From the NCBI GenBank assembly GCA_938003555.1, contig CALKXN010000026.1, positions 1 to 5,253 on the forward strand: a stretch of DNA of 5,253 nt, in the 5' to 3' direction. Shown here piece after piece: positions 1 to 5,234 of the stretch (its first letter is position 1; every line of letters begins with the position of its first letter). Origin of the DNA: an uncultured Robiginitomaculum sp. (GTDB lineage Bacteria > Pseudomonadota > Alphaproteobacteria > Caulobacterales > Maricaulaceae). Both the position numbers and the translations under genes were made by a program. The notes beneath the pieces are model-generated. The model saw only the letters and a list, made by a program, of their open reading frames with translations, was not told the origin of the DNA and made no database searches.

Positions 1-155
1 TCAAACGACACACCGTCTTCGAAATCAGACGCCAAGCAGATATCATGAATAGAGAAATCTGAACGGACTTCAGTTCCAGCGTGTAAGGCTGTTTCCGTTT
101 CATTTTCAGGCGGTGCGGATTTGCGCGGCAAGGCCATTTCAATGAGATGCTTCAT
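1..155 (-). CDS. N-terminal part of an unrecognised protein, cut by the window edge
   Basis: An ATG at 155-153 opens a reading frame that stays open for 51 codons to the left edge, so only the N-terminus is visible. It begins MKHLIEMALPRKSAPP and continues with an acidic, polar stretch (ENETETALHAGTE) and then SDFSIHDICLASDFEDGVSF. No signal peptide, membrane segment or family motif is visible, so it looks cytoplasmic. A second in-frame ATG at codon 7 (137-135) is an alternative start. Upstream of the first ATG, GGTAGAG gives only a weak ribosome binding site. An ATG 11 bases further upstream meets a stop after seven codons and is not a good start. I do not recognise the family. That it is coding rests on the open frame, the plausible start and the shared strand with its neighbours. 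Confidence 0.5.
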   Translation of the reverse strand, partial: MKHLIEMALPRKSAPPENETETALHAGTEVRSDFSIHDICLASDFEDGVSF

Positions 156-247
156 AAGGCATCTCTACCAAAACAATGTTAGGGTTACGTTTTGAAACAG
201 GGTAAACAAAGTCGTGTAATACAGTGCTCTACCGCGGCAGCCCAAGG

Positions 248-276
248 GCCTACATTGGACGATTGCCTACATTGGA
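248..276. repeat. Two direct copies of a 12-bp sequence, 17-bp period
   Basis: GCCTACATTGGA occurs at 248-259 and again at 265-276, separated by CGATT. On the minus strand this reads TCCAATGTAGGC twice, about 95-120 bases upstream of the start codon at 155. It could be a tandem operator for that gene or a small local duplication. The 17-bp period is not a whole number of helical turns. Apart from this and the stem-loop at 299-318, I see nothing in the gap 156-321. Confidence 0.5.
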
Positions 277-298
277 GCCATTGAACTGCGCGGCGGGG

Positions 299-318
299 CG
301 TCTGCTTTGCATCAGACG
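299..318 (-). other. Short stem-loop just past the stop codon of the small gene
   Basis: CGTCTG (299-304) and CAGACG (313-318) form a 6-bp stem around an 8-nt loop, starting 4 nt beyond the stop codon of the minus-strand gene at 322. The position fits a transcript-end structure. However, the minus-strand sequence that follows is GC-rich with no U-tract, so it is not a proper intrinsic terminator; it may protect an RNA end or be fortuitous. Confidence 0.3.
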
Positions 319-321
319 GCG

Positions 322-492
322 TTAGTCGACAATATTGTCGTCCACATTCGCATTGTGCGTGAGCGTCGCGTCAGCGGCTTGCCTATTTGCATCAACGGCA
401 GGTTTTTTCTTACGAAAAGCCTTTTTCCCGGCGTTAATCGCAACGGGGATAAGCTGCGCTATTATTAATCGTGTTATCATACGTTTGATCAT
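322..492 (-). CDS. Small basic and hydrophobic protein of unknown function, 56 aa
   Basis: I do not recognise a named family. From the chosen start the protein begins MIKRMITRLIIAQLIPVAI, one amphipathic-to-hydrophobic segment (about residues 5-20) with Lys/Arg at 3, 4 and 8. A strongly basic patch follows (KK at 23-24, RKKK at 27-30), then a polar tail rich in Ala, Asn and Asp ending DDNIVD. This suggests a membrane-associated peptide with a cytoplasmic tail. I chose ATG 492-490 because AAGAG sits about 5 bases upstream and the hydrophobic segment starts there. An in-frame ATG at 531 would add 13 residues (MTLSSGVIVLRVN), also behind a possible GGTGA. A longer plus-strand frame lies over the same DNA. 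The minus frame is preferred for its start context and basic/hydrophobic organisation, but the call is not secure. Confidence 0.5.
   Translation of the reverse strand: MIKRMITRLIIAQLIPVAINAGKKAFRKKKPAVDANRQAADATLTHNANVDDNIVD
327..340. repeat. 14-bp perfect palindrome over the last codons of the small gene
   Basis: CGACAATATTGTCG reads the same on both strands. It lies within the codons for the C-terminal DDNIVD of the minus-strand gene, 3 nt before its stop codon. It could fold as a short hairpin in RNA or be a dimeric protein binding site, or it may follow from the codon sequence alone. Confidence 0.45.
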
Positions 493-605
493 GTTTACTC
501 TTAGAACAATTACGCCCGATGAGAGAGTCATATTTACAGTTCACCGCAGTATTGGGCTTTGAAAACGCGTCAACTCGCCGTTCCAAAACGCCCCTCCCCA
601 TAAAT

Positions 606-629
606 AAAGCCGCCCAAAAGGGCGGCCTT
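606..629 (-). terminator. Intrinsic terminator of the glycine-zipper gene
   Basis: GCCGCCC (609-615) and GGGCGGC (620-626) form a 7-bp all-GC stem around an AAAA loop. Read on the minus strand, the stem is followed by TTTATTTA, a broken U-tract. It begins about 40 bases past the stop codon at 665. On the plus strand only CCTTT follows, so it acts best leftwards. It separates the glycine-zipper gene from the small gene at 322-492. Confidence 0.8.
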
Positions 630-664
630 TGACCACATGGTTTGAAACTTGTTTTTAAAGCGCC

Positions 665-1477
665 CTAATGCGGCTGTTGGCAGTTATATTTGCCGTGGCG
701 ATGCGGGCGGCCAGACATCATGTGGCGCACGGGAACCTGCGTTCTCGTCGAAGTGCGATATGTAGCGGGCTGCTGTGAATAATACTGGGCCGGCGCGGCG
801 GGTTGGGGCTGCGGCGTTGGCGTCACATAGCGCACGGTTTGCGGCTGGCTTTGGACATATTGCGTGCTGGCCTGCGTAAGTGTCGGCGCTTGGCGATCGA
901 CATAGACGCGCTGCATATTCGCGCCATATGATGGATTTGAATAGGCTGGATGGTTGCTCACATATGTGCGCTCGCCATATCCGCTCTGCAGGGGCAAAGC
1001 AGGCTGTGAAGCGTAAGATGCAGGCTGCGTATAGGCTCGGCTTGGCGCGCTTTGACTATAGCTGGGCGCTGGCTGTTGTTGATATACAGCGCCGCTCTGG
1101 CTTTGCGAGGCAGCATAGGGCTGACCATAGCGGTCTTCATAGACTGGGTCGCAATCAACGGTTTTATCACCAAGACCATATCCGGCCACGCCGCCGACAA
1201 GCCCGCCAATCACTGCGCCTTTGGTTTCATCATCATCGCCTGCGATTTTGGCTCCGGCGTAGCTGCCCGCCGCGCCGCCAATTGCGCCGCCAATCAGCTT
1301 GCGCTTCATCTCACCGGATTTACAGGCCGAAAGAGGGTCTGCGGCAGGTGTATTTGCATGCGTCACGTAATTTTGGGCCTGCTGGGCGTAGCCCTCATAA
1401 TTTTGAGCTTGGGCAGATGTGGCTGACATGGCCAGTCCGCCCGTCAAGATCGCGCTCGTAAATAGGGTCTTTAACAT
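665..1477 (-). CDS. Secreted glycine-zipper protein with Tyr/Gln/Ser/Pro-rich tail, 270 aa
   Basis: Residues 1-24 form a Sec signal peptide (MLKTLFTSAILTGGLAMSATSAQA) with an AQA cleavage site before Gln25; no lipobox Cys follows, so the product is probably periplasmic or outer-membrane associated. Residues about 62-103 are a glycine zipper (IGGAIGGAAGSYAG, a charged DDDETK turn, then GAVIGGLVGGVAGYGLG). This two-hairpin pattern is typical of 17-kDa surface antigen and glycine-zipper 2TM proteins, which insert in or pack against the outer membrane. Cys52 and Cys109 flank the zipper and could pair. From about 112 to 250 the chain is low-complexity (Tyr, Gln, Ser, Pro, Ala), and the last 20 residues hold four His, two Met and one Cys. 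The start at 1477 has GGAG six bases upstream. An in-frame ATG at 1516 would put 13 extra residues before the signal peptide and is rejected. The fold class is fairly secure; the specific role is unknown. Confidence 0.85.
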   Translation of the reverse strand: MLKTLFTSAILTGGLAMSATSAQAQNYEGYAQQAQNYVTHANTPAADPLSACKSGEMKRKLIGGAIGGAAGSYAGAKIAGDDDETKGAVIGGLVGGVAGYGLGDKTVDCDPVYEDRYGQPYAASQSQSGAVYQQQPAPSYSQSAPSRAYTQPASYASQPALPLQSGYGERTYVSNHPAYSNPSYGANMQRVYVDRQAPTLTQASTQYVQSQPQTVRYVTPTPQPQPAAPAQYYSQQPATYRTSTRTQVPVRHMMSGRPHRHGKYNCQQPH

Positions 1478-1552
1478 ATGTCTCTCCATAACGTCTGATG
1501 GCCAATGCATGTGCAAGGCCCCTCGCCGCGTAGAGCCATGTTACACAATTAG

Positions 1553-1560
1553 GGTTAACC
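1553..1560. promoter_or_regulatory. GGTTAACC palindrome upstream of the glycine-zipper gene
   Basis: An 8-bp palindrome containing TTAACC on both strands, about 80 bases upstream of the start codon at 1477. Its TTAA core (1555-1558) is 33 bp from the TTAA at 1588 in the larger inverted repeat, so the two lie on nearly the same helical face. It is a possible additional CtrA-like half-site. No convincing -35/-10 pair was found in this gap. Confidence 0.35.
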
Positions 1561-1579
1561 GATACTGAGGAGAGATGGC

Positions 1580-1609
1580 ATTTATGGTTAATTTAGATTA
1601 ACCATAAAT
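1580..1609. promoter_or_regulatory. 13-bp perfect inverted repeat of two opposed TTAACCAT motifs
   Basis: ATTTATGGTTAAT (1580-1592) and ATTAACCATAAAT (1597-1609) are exact reverse complements around the loop TTAG. Each arm contains TTAACCAT, which resembles the half-site bound by CtrA in alphaproteobacteria. The TTAA cores are separated by 6 bp here, not the 7 bp of the classical full site. The repeat lies 11 bp past the stop of the acyl-CoA dehydrogenase gene and about 100 bp upstream of the glycine-zipper start. It could be an operator for the latter or an RNA stem at the end of the former. No U-tract follows on either strand, so it is not a standard terminator. Confidence 0.5.
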
Positions 1610-1620
1610 ATTTGGCGCGA

Positions 1621-3384
1621 CTACAAATCCCCTAGCGCAGCTTCCGGATAATCGAATAGGACTTGTCCCGCGCGGCTAAGGAAATCCAAATGCGCGCCGG
1701 CTTCGGGCATGACGACAAGGGCGTGATACCATGCGATTTTCTGCATATTCTCCGCAAGCGGGTCACCCGCGAGCAGGCCGTTACACGCAGCCTTAATGAG
1801 CAGCGCGCCGGAAATTATGTGCCCGCAAAGCAATAGGTAATTGCTCGCCCCGCCCTGCGCGTTGGCTTCGTCCGCCTCCAGCATGATTTTGGTCGCAGCA
1901 GTTAATGTCGCGAGCCCCGTTTTGAGCGCGTCGCGGCTACAGCCGAGGCGCACGCCTGTTTCTTTGACGGTTTTCTCGAGCAGCGGCCCGATTTCAGAGA
2001 GCTCCGCAATGAGCGCGCTCATCGCCGCCCCGCCGTCACGGCGCAATTTACGGCCAACTAAATCAAGCGCCTGAATACCGTTGGTGCCCTCATAGATCGC
2101 GGCAATTCGGCTGTCGCGGTAATGTTGCGCCGCGCCGGTTTCTTCGACAAAGCCCATGCCGCCATGCACTTGCACGCCCGTAGACGTCGCGGCAATGCCC
2201 ACATCCGAGCCATAAGATTTTGCAATCGGCGTCAGCAGCGCATCACGAATATGCGCCGCTTTGCGCGTGTCTTCATCAGGGTGGGATAGCGCAAGATCAC
2301 TCGCTACGGCCGTCGCCATATTGATCGCGCGCGCGCCCATGAGGCGGGCCTTCATATCCATCAACATACGGCGCACATCGGGATGTCCAATAATTGTGTC
2401 TTGCGCGCCAATCGTGCGCCCCTGTACGCGTTCACGCGCATAGCCCAGCGCCGCTTGATAGGCGCGGTCACCAATGGCGACGCCCTGCACGCCCACAAAG
2501 AGCCGCGCTTCATTCATCATGGTGAACATGCAATTTAGCCCCCGCCCCGGCTCTCCGATCAGCCAGCCTGTTGCGCCGTCAAATTCCATCACGCAGGTTG
2601 GGCTACCGTGGATGCCTAATTTATGTTCAAGACCAATAGCTTTCAAACGATTCAGATCGCCAAGACTTCCGTCGCTATTGACGAAACGCTTGGGGCATAA
2701 AAACAGCGAGATACCTTTTGATCCCTCAGGCGCATCGGGAAGGCGCGCCAGCACCAAATGCACAATATTATCCGCGCAGTCATGATCACCCCATGTGATA
2801 TAGATTTTCTGGCCGCGAATGGCATATGTGCCGTCGCCATTATCTACCGCTTTGGTGCGCACCGGCCCAAGGTCTGAGCCTGCCTGCGGCTCCGTTAAAT
2901 TCATCGCGCCCGACCACTCGCCTGTGACCATTTTAGGGATATATGTCGCCCGCAGCTCGTCAGACGCATGCGCCTCAATCGCTTTCATCGCAGACGCTGT
3001 CAGCATGGGGCAAAGACCGAAGGCCATATTGGCCGCATAAAAACTCTCATTGGTGGCAACAGCAATAGATTGGGGCAATCCCATCCCGCCCGCAGATTCC
3101 GGCATCGCAATGCCCTGCCATCCTGCTTCGACATAGCTGGCATAAACCTCTTTAAATCCCGGCGAGCTAAAGACTTGATCATTTTCAAGTCGAGCAGGAT
3201 TTTGATCCCCTGTCCAATTTGTTGGGGCCAGCACGTCAGAAGCAAAACTTCCGGCGCCCTCTAAAATATCCCCAATCAACTCGTGATTAGTTTCGCTATG
3301 ATCCGGGCAAGCCAACACCGTATCAATATCCACTCCATATTTCAGAAGGTAATGCATGGATTTAACGGGGGCTTGGTATGACAT
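1621..3384 (-). CDS. FAD-dependent acyl-CoA dehydrogenase, DmdC-like subfamily, 587 aa
   Basis: This enzyme oxidises an acyl-CoA to its 2,3-enoyl-CoA, passing electrons through FAD to electron-transfer flavoprotein in the cytoplasm. The N-terminus (YQAPVKSMHYLL) matches the short extension seen in the roughly 600-residue subfamily that includes 3-methylmercaptopropionyl-CoA dehydrogenase (DmdC). Then come the N-terminal helical domain (about 30-155), the middle beta domain with the signature MNLTEPQAGSDLGPV (161-175), the C-terminal helical domain with MNEARLFVGVQG (290-301) and QVHGGMGFVEETG (405-417), and the extra C-terminal domain (about 455-580). Glu432 in IYEGTNGIQ is at the catalytic-base position. 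Length and motifs are complete. AGGA lies 7 bases before the ATG. No dmdA, dmdB, dmdD or beta-oxidation gene is adjacent, so the substrate cannot be assigned; a medium- or long-chain fatty acyl-CoA is equally possible. It appears monocistronic. Confidence 0.95.
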   Translation of the reverse strand: MSYQAPVKSMHYLLKYGVDIDTVLACPDHSETNHELIGDILEGAGSFASDVLAPTNWTGDQNPARLENDQVFSSPGFKEVYASYVEAGWQGIAMPESAGGMGLPQSIAVATNESFYAANMAFGLCPMLTASAMKAIEAHASDELRATYIPKMVTGEWSGAMNLTEPQAGSDLGPVRTKAVDNGDGTYAIRGQKIYITWGDHDCADNIVHLVLARLPDAPEGSKGISLFLCPKRFVNSDGSLGDLNRLKAIGLEHKLGIHGSPTCVMEFDGATGWLIGEPGRGLNCMFTMMNEARLFVGVQGVAIGDRAYQAALGYARERVQGRTIGAQDTIIGHPDVRRMLMDMKARLMGARAINMATAVASDLALSHPDEDTRKAAHIRDALLTPIAKSYGSDVGIAATSTGVQVHGGMGFVEETGAAQHYRDSRIAAIYEGTNGIQALDLVGRKLRRDGGAAMSALIAELSEIGPLLEKTVKETGVRLGCSRDALKTGLATLTAATKIMLEADEANAQGGASNYLLLCGHIISGALLIKAACNGLLAGDPLAENMQKIAWYHALVVMPEAGAHLDFLSRAGQVLFDYPEAALGDL

Positions 3385-3491
3385 AATGGAATCCTGTATA
3401 TTTAGGCCGTTTTCGCATGCCCGCCCGCCCTATGGCAAAGCCCAAATCGCCGCGCCATGAGCTAAATCGCAGTCAGACGCGGGGCAGACAT

Positions 3492-3515
3492 AAAAAAACC
3501 GGGCGCGTGGCCCGG
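3492..3515 (-). terminator. Strong intrinsic terminator of the 97-residue gene
   Basis: CCGGGC (3499-3504) and GCCCGG (3510-3515) form a GC-rich stem with a 5-nt loop. On the minus strand the stem is followed by seven T residues (complement of A at 3492-3498). It lies about 25 bases past the stop codon at 3540. It isolates this gene from the acyl-CoA dehydrogenase gene, whose promoter must then lie in about 3385-3490; I could not pick a convincing promoter there. Confidence 0.9.
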
Positions 3516-3539
3516 CTTCAAAATCAATAAAAATAAGGC

Positions 3540-3833
3540 TTAGCCTTTTTTGCCAGTCACAAGACCCAGAATGAATGTGAGGATACCTCCACCAACACCG
3601 CCGGACACGAGGCTAGCAACAATTCCGCCAACATTTGCGCCGCCTTCAGCCGGGGCTGCAAATACGCCCTCCAGACCTGGAATCATAGGAGCTAAAGCTG
3701 CTAGGCCTGTACCGCCAACGATGCCTGTAATGCTGCGGCCAAGTGTGCCCATGCCTGAGTTCATGACTTTGCCTGCAACGTTACCGCCAGCAGCGCCAGA
3801 AGCAAGTCCGACCAATAATCCTACTACGTCCAT
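3540..3833 (-). CDS. Small glycine-rich membrane protein of unknown function, 97 aa
   Basis: The protein is almost entirely Gly, Ala, Val, Leu and Ile. There are three hydrophobic, glycine-spaced segments: about 3-24 (LLVGLASGAAGGNVAG), 34-60 and 67-93 (GGVGGGILTFILGLVTG), ending in KKG. The abundant small-residue spacing suggests tightly packed membrane helices or oligomers. The pattern (GGNxAG, then LGxSIxGIxGG, then GGxGGG before a hydrophobic end) resembles small uncharacterised proteins I associate with many alphaproteobacteria and some other bacteria; I know of no assigned function, and this likeness is from memory. The start is well supported by AGGGGA about 5 bases upstream of the ATG. 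It is transcribed divergently from the cytochrome c gene across a shared 139-bp region and has its own terminator, so it is probably a single-gene unit. Confidence 0.8.
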   Translation of the reverse strand: MDVVGLLVGLASGAAGGNVAGKVMNSGMGTLGRSITGIVGGTGLAALAPMIPGLEGVFAAPAEGGANVGGIVASLVSGGVGGGILTFILGLVTGKKG

Positions 3834-3893
3834 AAATTTCCCCTTTGTGTGTTAGCCCAGTATGATTTACACCGAGTTCAAATTAGTGCGCCC

Positions 3894-3919
3894 TTAACGT
3901 CGCATTAAGTCTTAATTAA
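3894..3919. promoter_or_regulatory. Triple TTAA array, candidate CtrA binding sites
   Basis: TTAA occurs at 3894-3897, 3905-3908 and 3916-3919, exactly 11 bp apart, giving two overlapping TTAA-N7-TTAA matches to the CtrA consensus. The first box is TTAAC, as in the full consensus. A further TTAA at 3912 abuts the third. The array lies about 55-80 bp upstream of the cytochrome c start and 60-85 bp from the divergent small-protein start, so it could control either or both. An AT-rich TAATTATA at 3923-3930 could be the -10 region of the rightward promoter, with the boxes at or near the -35 position. The motif match is direct; binding by CtrA is inferred. Confidence 0.5.
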
Positions 3920-3930
3920 ACGTAATTATA

Positions 3931-3954
3931 GCAGAAAGTTCAAGCTATTTCTGC
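3931..3954 (+). promoter_or_regulatory. Inverted repeat in the cytochrome c leader
   Basis: GCAGAAA (3931-3937) and TTTCTGC (3948-3954) are exact inverted copies with a 10-nt spacer, 18 bases upstream of the cytochrome c ATG. It may be an operator just downstream of the candidate -10 region, or a weak 5' leader hairpin. The cytochrome c ATG has only a weak Shine-Dalgarno (GAAAG), so a leader structure could matter for translation. This is inference. Confidence 0.35.
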
Positions 3955-3972
3955 GCTTCAGAAAGATTTAAA

Positions 3973-4452
3973 ATGAAAATATCGACTTTACCTATTGTTT
4001 TTATTAGCGTTATTACTCTGTCAACATGTGGAAAGTCAGATGCCAATACCGCGTCCAGCGCGCCTGCGCCAACGCCCCAAGCTCAAAGCACAGCCGCCAG
4101 CGCGCCCACTGAGTCGCCTGTCGCGGTCATGAGCCCTGCTGAGCGCGGTGCAAAAGTCTATAAACGCTGCAAAGCGTGCCACACGATCAACGCAGGGGGT
4201 AAAAACCGGGTCGGCCCAAACCTTTGGGGTATTGTTGGCAAACAAGCCGGACAGGCAGAGGGTTTTGCCTATTCTAAAGCCATGGAAAACAGTGACGTGA
4301 TCTGGACCGAAGAGAATCTTTCTGCCTATTTGTTAAAACCCACAGACTTCTTGCCGGGTGGACGCATGGCCTTTGCCGGACTTAAAAAAGAAGAGGATCG
4401 CGAGGCAGTCATCGCCTATATCAAAGCCGAGTCGGAAACACCCGCAGAATAG
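3973..4452 (+). CDS. Class I c-type cytochrome, probably membrane-anchored, 159 aa
   Basis: This is a monohaem electron carrier, acting on the periplasmic side of the inner membrane, most likely between respiratory complexes. The haem attachment motif is CKACH (Cys66, Cys69, His70), followed by the class I features GPNLWGIVG (81-89), GFAYSKAM (97-104) and W111. The probable sixth ligand is Met132 in PGGRMAFAGL. The C-terminal helix is about 138-153. The N-terminus has a hydrophobic stretch (LPIVFISVITL) ending in LSTC with Cys19, then GKSD and an Ala/Pro/Thr/Ser linker (about 24-52). This looks like a lipoprotein signal with a tether, but Thr before the Cys is unusual for a lipobox; the segment could be an uncleaved anchor instead. 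The domain resembles cytochrome c2/c550-type proteins. The stop codon is 2 nt before nadK, so the pair is probably one operon. Confidence 0.93.
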   Translation: MKISTLPIVFISVITLSTCGKSDANTASSAPAPTPQAQSTAASAPTESPVAVMSPAERGAKVYKRCKACHTINAGGKNRVGPNLWGIVGKQAGQAEGFAYSKAMENSDVIWTEENLSAYLLKPTDFLPGGRMAFAGLKKEEDREAVIAYIKAESETPAE

Positions 4453-4454
4453 AT

Positions 4455-5234
4455 ATGCCAACACACGCCCGTAAAATCCGCTTCGTCGCCAGCGACAAAC
4501 CCGATGCCCAAAAGGCCCTCATCCGTCTCATCGACAGATATGGGCAACATGATGCCGCCAGCGCAGATGTCATCGTCGCGGTGGGCGGCGACGGGTTTTT
4601 ACTGGGTACGCTTCATCGTCATATTGATTATATCCGCGCAGGCATGCCGATTTACGGCATGAATTACGGCACAATCGGTTTTCTGATGAACGCCTTTGCC
4701 GAAGATGGCCTTCAAGAGCGGCTGGATAAGGCCGAAGCCGCAATCATCAAACCGCTACGGCTGGTTGGACGCGGAGAGCATGGCGAAGTAGAGGCGCTGG
4801 CTATGAATGAAGTCGCCCTATTGCGCCAAACTCGCCAAACCGCGCATCTTAAGATTAAAGTTGACGGCAAAGACAGGCTAGAGCGCCTCATCGCCGACGG
4901 GGCCTTAGTTGCGACGGCGGCGGGCTCTACAGCTTATAATTTGTCCGCTCATGGCCCTGTGCTGCCGCTGGGCGCAGATATTCTCGCCCTCACCCCAATT
5001 AGCGCCTTTCGCCCGCGGCGCTGGCGCGGCGCGCTGCTTGATATTCACGCCCATGTCGAATTTGAAATCCTAAACCCCGAAAAACGCCCCGTCAGCGTCA
5101 CCGCCGACGACCAAGAATTTCGAGACATCCACTATGTCAGCGTAAAAACGGCGCACGACATAGAGCTAAATCTGCTCTTTGATGAAGGCCATGAGCTGGA
5201 TGAGAAGATTTTGCGTGAGCAGTTTTCGACTTAA
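4455..5234 (+). CDS. nadK: NAD kinase, 259 aa
   Basis: This enzyme phosphorylates NAD to NADP at the 2'-hydroxyl of the adenosine ribose in the cytoplasm and is the cell's main route to NADP(H). The family landmarks are in order: GGDG at 44-47 with the catalytic Asp46, the NYGTIGFLMN loop (70-79), the NE pair at Asn118-Glu119, the DGALVATAAGSTAYN motif (148-162) that binds NAD, PISAFRPRRW (181-190) and the late DDQE (218-221). The length is that of the short bacterial and alphaproteobacterial form, complete at both ends. In the GSTAY motif the usual Pro is replaced by Ala (TAAG rather than TPxG), which is conservative. There is no good Shine-Dalgarno: the ATG lies 2 nt after the cytochrome c stop, so translation is probably coupled. 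The 19 bases after the stop hold nothing that can be called. Confidence 0.96.
   Translation: MPTHARKIRFVASDKPDAQKALIRLIDRYGQHDAASADVIVAVGGDGFLLGTLHRHIDYIRAGMPIYGMNYGTIGFLMNAFAEDGLQERLDKAEAAIIKPLRLVGRGEHGEVEALAMNEVALLRQTRQTAHLKIKVDGKDRLERLIADGALVATAAGSTAYNLSAHGPVLPLGADILALTPISAFRPRRWRGALLDIHAHVEFEILNPEKRPVSVTADDQEFRDIHYVSVKTAHDIELNLLFDEGHELDEKILREQFST

Noticed and set aside
335..562. A 75-codon plus-strand frame with a hydrophobic N-terminus
   Set aside because: It overlaps the 322-492 minus-strand gene, its ATG sits inside a palindrome with no ribosome binding site, and its hydrophobicity follows from the complementary strand. Not excluded with certainty, but less likely.
880..1461. A 193-codon open frame on the plus strand, opposite the glycine-zipper gene
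   Set aside because: Its translation is rich in Arg, His and Cys with no family features. The opposite strand has a clear signal peptide, glycine zipper, ribosome binding site and terminator, so this is an antisense shadow. The same applies to the frame at 1052-1426.
1478..1516. The upstream ATG at 1516 as start of the glycine-zipper gene
   Set aside because: It would place 13 residues ahead of a complete signal peptide, while the ATG at 1477 has a well-spaced GGAG.
1575..1601. A tiny open frame (MAFMVNLD) behind GAGGAG, overlapping the inverted repeat, as a possible leader peptide
   Set aside because: The GAGGAG is only about 2 nt from the ATG, too close to work well; the frame has eight codons and faces away from both flanking genes.
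1580..1609. The perfect inverted repeat as an intrinsic terminator for the acyl-CoA dehydrogenase gene
   Set aside because: The stem is AT-rich and no run of T follows on the minus strand, so it lacks the standard terminator form; it is kept as a regulatory or RNA-end element.
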